Below, one piece after another: positions 5,795-12,548 of a stretch of 14,147 nucleotides of DNA. Made by a program: the position numbers and the translations under genes. Position 1 is the stretch's first letter, and the number at the start of each line of letters is the position of its first letter. This stretch comes from CAUTXO01 sp963542625 (GTDB lineage Bacteria > Campylobacterota > Campylobacteria > Campylobacterales > SZUA-545), in the NCBI GenBank assembly GCA_963542625.1, contig CAUTXO010000038.1, positions 1 through 14,147 on the forward strand, given 5' to 3'. A model generated the notes under the pieces. It was not told the origin of the DNA, searched no databases, and was given only the letters and a program-made list of their open reading frames with translations.

Positions 5795-7723
5795 CTAGTA
5801 AAAATCAATCGGATCTATGTCTATCGTAACGCCGCTAGAGTAGGCTAGAGCAGCGGCGCTTGATAGCTCCTTGCTTGAGTGGCTGCGCAATAAAACGTAA
5901 TGCCTAAACTTCCCGCCTAGCTTGTAGGATAGGCATTCGCCGCTACCTACAATCTCGCAAGCGCCCCCACTTACGCTCGCTAAGGCCCGGCTTAGATGGT
6001 CTTTTGCGCGTTTCTCGTCTTTGTTTGATACGATTATGCGCGCAAGCTTTTTTGATGGCGGGTATAGCCCGGATCTTTGCCTTAAGCCCTCTTGCAAAAA
6101 GAGCTCGTAGTCGTTTATAAACTTTGCAAAAAAATCCTTGTTGTCCGTTAAAACGATGATGTCCGCCGCGCCTTTTCTGCCCGCGCGCCCGGCAACTTGC
6201 AAGAGCAAGGATAGCGCCTTTTCCTGCGCGCGGTAGTCAAAGGAGTTTAAAATGTAGTCAATCCCTGTGATGACCGCCGTTTGAATGCTGTGGTAGTCGT
6301 GGCCTTTTGAGAGCATTTGCGTCCCGACCAAACAATCAATCTCGCCATTTGCAAAGCTTTTTAGCCGCCTTTCAAGCTTGTTTTGCGTGCTCGCGGCGTC
6401 TTTGTCTAGCTGTTCTATTTTAAAGCCTTCTAGTTCGCGGCTAAGATCTGCGGCAATTTGCGCCGTGCCAATGCGCCTAGCTTCAAAGATCTTGCCGCCG
6501 CAAAACTCACACTTTGCGAGCACTCTTGATGTGTAGCCGCAATAGTGGCAGCGTAGGCTGTTGCTTTTGGTGTGAATACTTAGTGAGACGCTGCAATGCG
6601 GGCACATCACCTTTGCGCCGCAATCTTTGCAAAAAAGCGTTTTGTAATTTGCGCGCGTGGGGACGAAGACGATTGCTTTGTTGCCCGCGCTTAAGCTAGC
6701 GCGCAAGGCGCTTACGGTTTGGGCGCAAAGCTTGCTTGAGTGCGGCATAAAAATAAAGCGCTTGGTGGATTTGAAATACTGCCCGTGTATTCTAAAGGTT
6801 GGGAATTTGCCGTAGCTTGTCATCGACGGCGTGGCGCTGCCTAAAATGGCGCGTATGTTTAGGAGCTTGGCTAGATAAACGCTTAGGTCGCGGGCGTTGT
6901 AGCGCGGTTCTTGCTCGCTTTTGTAGCTGTCGTCGTGCTCTTCATCGACGATGATTAAGCCAAGACGCGGCATTGGCAAAAAAAGTGCCGAGCGTGCGCC
7001 GATTACCACCCGCACCGCCCCAAGCGCGATGGCGTTTAAAATGCCCTGTTTTTTGGGCTTTGAGATCTTAGAATGCCAAACGCCAAGATGGGCGCCAAAA
7101 TGCCGCTCTAGCCTTGCCGTCATTTGCGGCGTGAGCGCAATCTCTGGCATTAAAAAAAGCGCGGTTTTGCCCGCATTTAGCGTCTCTTCAATTGCCTTGA
7201 TGTAAATCTCTGTTTTGCCCGAGCCCGTATCTGCAAAAAGGAGCGATGTGGCGTGAGATCTTGTAAATTCTAACGCGCTTTGCTGAATGGCTGAGAGTTT
7301 GACGTTTGTTTTTATTGCGCGGATCTTTGGCGGCTGGGCGCTAAGATCTAGGCTTGGATCCTTGCTTAGATCTTGCACCGGTCTTGCGCCAAGATCCTTG
7401 CTAAGATCCGTGCCACGCGCCACCTTGCTAGGATCCACGTAAAAAGACTCAAAAAGCCCCAGCGTTTTGCCTAAAAATTCTACGTAATACTGCGAGATAA
7501 ACACGGCAAAATCAAGATACGCGCTAGGAAAAAACGCCGATGAAACGCCCAAGATCTCAAGGCAGGCAAAATCAGGCTTAGCCACTTTCCGCAACAAAAC
7601 GCCGTTGCAAGCCTTGCCGTGCAAGCGCACGCGCACAATCGCGCCACGCCGCACTTCAAAGCGGGAAGCGTAAATAAGCGGATTTATCGCGCGTTTTAAA
7701 ACCGCGACTTCGTAATAATTCAC
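5795..7723 (-). CDS. priA: Replication restart helicase PriA
   Basis: PriA recognises stalled forks and D-loops and reloads the replicative helicase. It is a superfamily-2 3'-5' helicase. The 642-residue protein shows Walker A ADTGSGKT (165-172), the DEEH box (260-263), the PriA signature SEQEPRYNARDL (269-280), eight zinc-binding cysteines (C365, C368, C374, C377, C392, C395, C405, C408), motif V VGTQMLSKGHDY (466-477) and motif VI QVAGRAGRKG (509-518). The N-terminal DNA-binding part (about 1-95) is joined to the helicase by residues about 96-135. That linker is encoded by RGATCY repeats, and I see no room for a full winged-helix domain. The start is GTG at 7723, two bases after the chemoreceptor stop codon, so it is probably translationally coupled to that gene. 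Confidence 0.95.
   Translation of the reverse strand: MNYYEVAVLKRAINPLIYASRFEVRRGAIVRVRLHGKACNGVLLRKVAKPDFACLEILGVSSAFFPSAYLDFAVFISQYYVEFLGKTLGLFESFYVDPSKVARGTDLSKDLGARPVQDLSKDPSLDLSAQPPKIRAIKTNVKLSAIQQSALEFTRSHATSLLFADTGSGKTEIYIKAIEETLNAGKTALFLMPEIALTPQMTARLERHFGAHLGVWHSKISKPKKQGILNAIALGAVRVVIGARSALFLPMPRLGLIIVDEEHDDSYKSEQEPRYNARDLSVYLAKLLNIRAILGSATPSMTSYGKFPTFRIHGQYFKSTKRFIFMPHSSKLCAQTVSALRASLSAGNKAIVFVPTRANYKTLFCKDCGAKVMCPHCSVSLSIHTKSNSLRCHYCGYTSRVLAKCEFCGGKIFEARRIGTAQIAADLSRELEGFKIEQLDKDAASTQNKLERRLKSFANGEIDCLVGTQMLSKGHDYHSIQTAVITGIDYILNSFDYRAQEKALSLLLQVAGRAGRKGAADIIVLTDNKDFFAKFINDYELFLQEGLRQRSGLYPPSKKLARIIVSNKDEKRAKDHLSRALASVSGGACEIVGSGECLSYKLGGKFRHYVLLRSHSSKELSSAAALAYSSGVTIDIDPIDFY
7321..7437. 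repeat. In-frame 12-bp RGATCY repeats inside priA
   Basis: Seven GATC sites lie in 111 bp (G at 7322, 7345, 7357, 7369, 7393, 7405, 7432), six of them spaced 23, 12, 12, 24 and 12 bases apart. On the plus strand the units read, for example, GCTAAGATCTAG, GCTTGGATCCTT, GCTTAGATCTTG, GCCAAGATCCTT and GCTAAGATCCGT. Twelve bases equals four codons, so the frame is kept, and the encoded linker repeats DLSKD- and DPSLD-like tetrapeptides (PriA residues about 105-127). It has the same unit length and core as the array at 5448-5794. Confidence 0.8.
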
Positions 7724-7725
7724 GG

Positions 7726-9324
7726 CTAGGACTTAAATTGCTCTAGTTTGCTCTTTAAAACAAGGGCGTTTTGCAAAATTTCGTCCGCTATATCGACGAT
7801 TTTTTTCACCGCTTCTTGATTTTCATCCGCTAGCTTTGTAACACTCTCCATTCCGTGCGCTAGGTTTTTCGTCTTGTGAGATATCGCCACCACGAGCTTG
7901 ACGGAATTTCTTGACTTTTGATTTGTGTTAATCATCATATCTTTCATCTGGTGCGTTAGGTTGCCGATGTTGTCGGTATCGTGCGAAATTACTTGCATTT
8001 CCTTTGCGTTTTGCTGCATATGCTCGGCGGATTGGCTGATGGTTTCTAGCACTAGCTTAATATTTTGGTCTATCTCATCTAGTGAGCCCTTGGTGCGCTC
8101 GGCTAATTTTCGCACCTCATCAGCCACCACGGCAAAGCCCCGCCCGTGCTCGCCCGCGCGCGCGGCTTCAATCGCGGCGTTAAGCGCTAGCAAATTCGTT
8201 TGATCCGCGATGTCTTTTATAACGTTTAGAATTTCTTTTGTGCTCTTTGCTTGGCTGTTTAGCTCGTTTAGCTTCACGCTCATATCCAGCTCTTTTTGGC
8301 TTGCGGATTGGATCTGCGCCAAAATGCTTTGCAAATTGCCGACCATATTCTGCAAAAACTCGCTTGTTTTATCAAGATCTTTAGCGGTGGAGATGGACTC
8401 TTCTTCGCTCTCGTCAAGCTCTTTTGTGATGTTTTGCACGAGCGCGTTTGACTGCACCGTTTGCGTGTTTTGATTGTCTATGGCGTTTTGAATGCCGCCT
8501 GAAATATCCTTTAGCCGCTGTCCGGATGAAAGTGAGTGCTCTAGCGCGGTTTTTGACGTATTGACTGTCGCTTGGATCTTTTTTATAAAATCGTCGATGA
8601 ATTTTGCCACCGCGCTTAGCTCATCTTTACCGCTAAAACCTATGCGCTTGGTAAGATCCCCACTGCTGCCGGCAAGATCTTGCGCTAAGGTCTCCATTTT
8701 TTTCAGCGGGTTTAGGATCTCGCGCTTAAAGAAAATGGAAAGTATCAAGATCATAGCAACCGTCGCGGCAATCATCGTGATGGAGATGGTAACGATTGAG
8801 CTATTAATGGCAAGATCCGTCTCTTTTAGAGAAAACGAAAGATCCATAACGCCAAGCACATCGCCTTCTTTTGCGTTTGAGTGGCATTCTAGGCATTCCT
8901 TGTCCGCTATGAGCGGCTTAATTAGCCTAAGCTCGTGCGCGGCGCCTTGCACTTCTAGCGTTTTTTCTTGCGCGTTTTCAAAAACTTCCAGCACTTCAGC
9001 ACTTGGCGTTTGGGGCTTGTTGCCAAAGAATTCATTAACGCTCTTGCCTCGAAAAACATCGATGTCTGAAATTCCGGGAATGGTTTTTGTCTCTTCTATC
9101 GTGCCGTATATGAGCGCCGGATCGCCCGCATTCATCGCCACGCGCAAGTTTTTAAACACCGAAATACTAAGCGCGTTCATATCTTTTTTTGTGTTTTGGT
9201 TGATGATGTTTTTGTAGCCGCTTGAGATGAAAAGGTAAATGATTAGGTTCGTAGCCACCGTGAAAGTAACAACTGTAAAAATTATCTTTGCGGTTATCGT
9301 GCGTAAAAGGATTAGATCTTTCAT
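7726..9324 (-). CDS. Methyl-accepting chemotaxis protein with periplasmic CXXCH haem motif
   Basis: This is a 532-residue transmembrane chemoreceptor. The first membrane span is about 11-35, the periplasmic sensor about 36-173, the second span about 174-199, HAMP about 200-250, and the cytoplasmic signalling coiled coil runs to the end. The hairpin tip is canonical, from IADQTNLLALNAAIEAARAG (372-391) through GRGFAVVADEVRKLAER. The sensor contains ECLECHSN, a CXXCH motif at 144-148, followed by EGDVLGVMDLSFSL. That arrangement resembles the haem-c-binding sensor domains (DUF3365/PAS-like) of Geobacter-type chemoreceptors, which sense redox state or small gases. Haem attachment is inferred from the motif and the periplasmic location. 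The gene starts 9 bases after the upstream gene and ends 2 bases before priA. The Shine-Dalgarno GAGAGG is unusually close to the ATG. Confidence 0.92.
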   Translation of the reverse strand: MKDLILLRTITAKIIFTVVTFTVATNLIIYLFISSGYKNIINQNTKKDMNALSISVFKNLRVAMNAGDPALIYGTIEETKTIPGISDIDVFRGKSVNEFFGNKPQTPSAEVLEVFENAQEKTLEVQGAAHELRLIKPLIADKECLECHSNAKEGDVLGVMDLSFSLKETDLAINSSIVTISITMIAATVAMILILSIFFKREILNPLKKMETLAQDLAGSSGDLTKRIGFSGKDELSAVAKFIDDFIKKIQATVNTSKTALEHSLSSGQRLKDISGGIQNAIDNQNTQTVQSNALVQNITKELDESEEESISTAKDLDKTSEFLQNMVGNLQSILAQIQSASQKELDMSVKLNELNSQAKSTKEILNVIKDIADQTNLLALNAAIEAARAGEHGRGFAVVADEVRKLAERTKGSLDEIDQNIKLVLETISQSAEHMQQNAKEMQVISHDTDNIGNLTHQMKDMMINTNQKSRNSVKLVVAISHKTKNLAHGMESVTKLADENQEAVKKIVDIADEILQNALVLKSKLEQFKS

Positions 9325-9333
9325 AGCCTCTCG

Positions 9334-10383
9334 CTAAACTATTTGCGCCACGTCTATGACGCTGATGTCAATCCTTCTGCCAAGCTGCCTTTGGATTGCC
9401 GCTGCTTGCTCCCTTGCCGTCTTTGCAAAGTTTTTCCAAGGCGTTATTAAAAGCTCGGCGCCGCTATCGTAAGCATCAGCCAAAATTTCGCCCGCTGCTT
9501 TGCTAAAAAGCTCCGGGCTAATCGCAAAAGACTCAAGCCCACTGTAAGCGTAAGTGTGGCTATGCTTAACCGTTTTAAAGCCCTGCTCAGCGGCGATACT
9601 CTCAAGATCTATGTGCCTAAAAGACCGGGCGTAATTTCCAAGATAAATGGCGATGTTTAGGCCTTCAAACTTCGATAAATTAAAGCTTTTAAGGTTTAGA
9701 TTTGACTCAAAAAAGTTCTGATCTTTATAAATATCTAGCAATTTCTTTTTATGCGCTTGCAAATCCGGGCAAAGCCCATAGGCAAAGATCTTCTCCTTTA
9801 GCGCTAGCACCGTTTCATCAACCGCCACGTTTTTGCTAGCAAGCGCTGTTTGCAAAAAGGCGTAATGCCAGATGCCATCTTCTTTGCGGCTGATTTTTTT
9901 TAGGATCTCAAGCTCGCTTTTTGGATACTTTCTAATAAGCCTATCCGCTAGTAGCAGCGCGGCTTCTCCGATGAACTGGGGCAAAAATTTCCTAACACTT
10001 GAAGCGTAAAAATAATGCACGTTTGCGGCGTAAAAAGTTTTGTCCGTTTCATCGCAAAAACTCTCAAGCAGCTTAAACTTTTGCCAAAAATCGTCCGTGT
10101 TTAGCAAAAAGTCTTTTGTGACGTTGTTTGTGGAAACGGGGCTAATGGTTAGATCTCCCGCTTGGCGTATTGGCTCGTCAAGCTCGTATATAAAATCCCC
10201 GATAAGGCAAAATTTTTCATTCGCATAGGTTTGAAAAAACATAGGATCTTGCACGCTTATTTCGTCTAAGATCTCTCTTGGCGTGCTACTTTCTTGCGTT
10301 TTAACTAGATACGGTTTGTAGTATGGCAAGTAGTCGGTTTTTGCATCAAAACGAAAAACTCTAACGGTGTTTGTTCTTTTCAT
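9334..10383 (-). CDS. Cysteine-depleted SdhB/FrdB-like protein with HdrB-like C-terminal domain
   Basis: This 349-residue soluble protein is of a type I recall being annotated in Campylobacter as an HdrB C-terminal domain (DUF5644) protein; its function is unknown. Residues 7-105 read like the N-terminal [2Fe-2S] domain of succinate/fumarate dehydrogenase subunit B (VRVFRFDAKTDYLPYYKPY, then ISPVSTNNVTKDF and DDFWQKF). Residues 117-203 follow its second ferredoxin domain (FIGEAALLLADRLI resembles the YLGPAALLQAYRWI type). Residues about 241-349 resemble the second CCG domain of SdhE/HdrB. Only three cysteines remain (C59, C110, C205), so no Fe-S cluster site is complete. In the CCG-like part the expected TPCxxC reads TPWKNF. 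The start chosen is ATG at 10383, with AGGA six bases upstream; a TTG at 10401 is possible. It is the first gene of an operon with the chemoreceptor and priA. Confidence 0.82.
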   Translation of the reverse strand: MKRTNTVRVFRFDAKTDYLPYYKPYLVKTQESSTPREILDEISVQDPMFFQTYANEKFCLIGDFIYELDEPIRQAGDLTISPVSTNNVTKDFLLNTDDFWQKFKLLESFCDETDKTFYAANVHYFYASSVRKFLPQFIGEAALLLADRLIRKYPKSELEILKKISRKEDGIWHYAFLQTALASKNVAVDETVLALKEKIFAYGLCPDLQAHKKKLLDIYKDQNFFESNLNLKSFNLSKFEGLNIAIYLGNYARSFRHIDLESIAAEQGFKTVKHSHTYAYSGLESFAISPELFSKAAGEILADAYDSGAELLITPWKNFAKTAREQAAAIQRQLGRRIDISVIDVAQIV

Positions 10384-10423
10384 ATTCGATCCTATTGGCA
10401 AGTATTTTATTATAATTCAAATT
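10384..10423. promoter_or_regulatory. 40-bp divergent promoter with a shared palindromic -10 (ATTATAAT)
   Basis: The 8-bp palindrome ATTATAAT at 10409-10416 supplies a perfect TATAAT to both strands: plus 10411-10416 and minus 10414-10409. On the minus side transcription would begin about 20 bases before the ATG at 10383, leaving room for the AGGA ribosome-binding site. On the plus side the start point would fall at or next to the ATG at 10424, predicting a leaderless or nearly leaderless mRNA. No clear -35 boxes were seen. Confidence 0.6.
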
Positions 10424-11095
10424 ATGACAAAAGAGCAGTTGCGCCGCATTTCAATGCAAAAACTAAAAAACATTAGCACGCTTAGGCGGTATTATTTCTC
10501 ACAGCGTGTGAATGCGAATTTGCTCCGTCTTTTAAAAGATCTTGGCGCGCTTGACGCAAAGGGGCGGTCTGTTTTGGTGTATTTACCAATGCCGCACGAA
10601 GCTGACATTTCAAAAACAATCGCCGTTTTACGCAAAAAATCGAACGTTTTAGCCCCGTTTATGGAAGATATTAGTTGCAAAATGATACCATTGCGCCTAC
10701 CTTTGGCGGTTAATAAATACGCTGTAAAAGAGCCAAAAGTTACGAGCAGAAAGATTAAAAAAGTGGGGCTTATGATAGTTCCTGTAATAGCATTTGATAA
10801 AGTTTTTAGAAGAATTGGATTTGGTAAAGGGGTTTATGATAGGCTGTTTGCAAGCCTTAGCTTTAAGCCTATCGTTATTTTTGTTCAAACCGTTTTGTGC
10901 TATGAGGATTCTGTTGTAACAAAGGACCACGATATTAGTGCCGACTACGTTGTAACTGCTAAAGGAATTTTTACCAAAGCGATTACATATGATACTAGAA
11001 GTAAGCATAGCAGGAGGTTTTGGGGCGGCGGCGGGGTGGTTTATCACAAGAAAGATACATCTAAGCAAATACGATTTTTTTCTAGCAGAAGCTAA
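10424..11095 (+). CDS. 5-formyltetrahydrofolate cyclo-ligase family protein
   Basis: The family uses ATP to convert 5-formyl-THF to 5,10-methenyl-THF, returning a storage folate to the one-carbon pool. The 223-residue product has the N-terminal TKEQLRR start, the substrate-loop region VLVYLPMPHEADI, and the family signature RIGFGKGVYDRLF, followed by DHDISADYVVTAKG. The family normally ends about here, near residue 187. The reading frame then continues 107 bases into rny, adding about 35 low-complexity residues (GGGG and basic stretches) that look like out-of-frame rny sequence. The start is ATG at 10424 with no Shine-Dalgarno. The segment 10681-10980 is only about 37% GC by hand count, clearly below its neighbours. 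In C. jejuni I recall this gene also preceding rny. Confidence 0.85.
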   Translation: MTKEQLRRISMQKLKNISTLRRYYFSQRVNANLLRLLKDLGALDAKGRSVLVYLPMPHEADISKTIAVLRKKSNVLAPFMEDISCKMIPLRLPLAVNKYAVKEPKVTSRKIKKVGLMIVPVIAFDKVFRRIGFGKGVYDRLFASLSFKPIVIFVQTVLCYEDSVVTKDHDISADYVVTAKGIFTKAITYDTRSKHSRRFWGGGGVVYHKKDTSKQIRFFSSRS

Positions 11096-12548
11096 GGCAA
11101 AGGCAAAGGCGATTGAAGCCGAAGCGCGCAAGATCTTAACAAGCGCGCAAACGTCAATCAAAGAAAAGGAAGCCGAGCTTAAGAAAGAAGCCGAGCTTGA
11201 CGCTAAGCGGCTTAAGAAGGAATACGACCAAAAGCTCTTCAGTCTTGAAAACAAAGAGGAGCAGCTAGAAGCGCAATACGCCAAGGAAAAGCGCCAAATT
11301 GAGGACATCAAAAAGCAAGCAAAGCTAGAGCGCAGCACGGCGGAGAAAGAAACCGCGCGGGCAAAGAGTTTAATCACCGAATACGAGGAAAAAAACGAGC
11401 AGACAAAAGAGCTTTTGACAAAAATAGCTGGGCTCACGCAAGAGGAGGCTAAAGACGAGCTTTTAAGGCGCGTAGAAGAAAGATCCCGCGCTGAGGTGGC
11501 AAACATCGTCCGCAAATATGAAAACGAAGCCAAACAAGAAGCCAAGCAGCGGGCGAATTTTATTCTAGCCATTGCCACGTCGCGCTTTGCGGGGGATTTT
11601 ACGAGCGAGCGGCTAATTAACACCATCACCTTTTCAAACGACGACTTCAAAGGGCGCATCATCGGCAAGGAAGGGCGCAACATTAAGGCGCTAGAGCAGA
11701 TCTTAGGCGTCGATGTGATTATTGACGACACGCCGGGCGCAATCGTTGTGAGCTCCTTTAACCTTTACCGCCGCGCCATTGCCGTGCGAGTGATTGAGAT
11801 CTTAGTCGAGGACGGGCGCATTCAACCCGCGCGAATTGAGGATGTGTTTAAGAAAGTATCCGCCGAGTTTGAAGACTCGCTTTATGAAGAAGGCAAGAAC
11901 GTTGTGCTAGATCTTGGCATAAAAGACATCAACCCAGAATTACTCAAGATGATTGGCAAGCTCAAATACCGCGCGAGCTACGGGCAAAATGCGCTATCGC
12001 ACTCGCTAGAAGTTGCGTATTTAGCCGGGCTCATCGCCGCAGACTTAGACGGCGACGTGAATTTGGCAAAGCGCGCGGGGCTTTTGCACGACATCGGCAA
12101 GGCGCTAACGCACGAATTTGAAGGCAGCCACGTAGATCTTGGCGCGGATCTTTGCAAGAGATACAAAGAGCCGCCAGAAGTTATCAACGCCATTTACGCG
12201 CATCACGGCAACGAAGAAGCAAGAAGCATAGAAGCCGCCGCTGTTTGCACCGCTGATGTGCTCTCAGCCGCTAGGCCAGGCGCGCGCCGTGAAGTGCTTG
12301 AGAGCTTCCTAAAACGCGTGAAAGAAATTGAAGCAGTTGCTGTGAATAAGCGGGGCGTTACAGCAGCGTATGCCGTGAGCGCGGGGCGGGAGCTGCGCGT
12401 GATTGCTAATGCTGAGATCGTAAGCGATAACGAAGCGGCGCTAGTAGCGCGCGAGATAGCAAAAGAGATCAAGAAAAACGTGCAATTTCCGGGCGAAATT
12501 AAGGTAACGGTCATCAGAGAAACAAGGGCGGTGGAATATGCAAAATAG
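10989..12548 (+). CDS. rny: Ribonuclease Y
   Basis: RNase Y is a membrane-anchored endoribonuclease that starts mRNA decay. The 519-residue protein has the standard architecture: a short N-terminal hydrophobic anchor (about 1-20, glycine- and alanine-rich), a long charged coiled coil (about 30-190), a KH domain with GRIIGKEGR (222-230), and an HD domain with catalytic residues H338, H367-D368 (LLHDIGK), H405-H406 and D423. Length is normal. The start ATG at 10989 lies inside the cyclo-ligase reading frame and gives the expected anchor; no good Shine-Dalgarno sits directly before it. An AGGAGG at 11012-11017 codes for Gly-Gly in the anchor and has no in-frame start after it. The gene overlaps argH by 11 bases. 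Confidence 0.96.
   Translation: MILEVSIAGGFGAAAGWFITRKIHLSKYDFFLAEAKAKAKAIEAEARKILTSAQTSIKEKEAELKKEAELDAKRLKKEYDQKLFSLENKEEQLEAQYAKEKRQIEDIKKQAKLERSTAEKETARAKSLITEYEEKNEQTKELLTKIAGLTQEEAKDELLRRVEERSRAEVANIVRKYENEAKQEAKQRANFILAIATSRFAGDFTSERLINTITFSNDDFKGRIIGKEGRNIKALEQILGVDVIIDDTPGAIVVSSFNLYRRAIAVRVIEILVEDGRIQPARIEDVFKKVSAEFEDSLYEEGKNVVLDLGIKDINPELLKMIGKLKYRASYGQNALSHSLEVAYLAGLIAADLDGDVNLAKRAGLLHDIGKALTHEFEGSHVDLGADLCKRYKEPPEVINAIYAHHGNEEARSIEAAAVCTADVLSAARPGARREVLESFLKRVKEIEAVAVNKRGVTAAYAVSAGRELRVIANAEIVSDNEAALVAREIAKEIKKNVQFPGEIKVTVIRETRAVEYAK

Noticed and set aside
8492..9217. A 241-codon plus-strand open frame
   Set aside because: It is fully antisense to the chemoreceptor gene, whose domains are unmistakable.
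11012..11017. Strong AGGAGG ribosome-binding site within rny
   Set aside because: No in-frame start codon follows at a useful distance; the bases encode Gly-Gly of the membrane anchor.
10697..11731. A 344-codon minus-strand open frame opposite cyclo-ligase and rny
   Set aside because: It is serine-rich antisense of the rny coiled coil, crosses two well-supported genes, and shows no domain.
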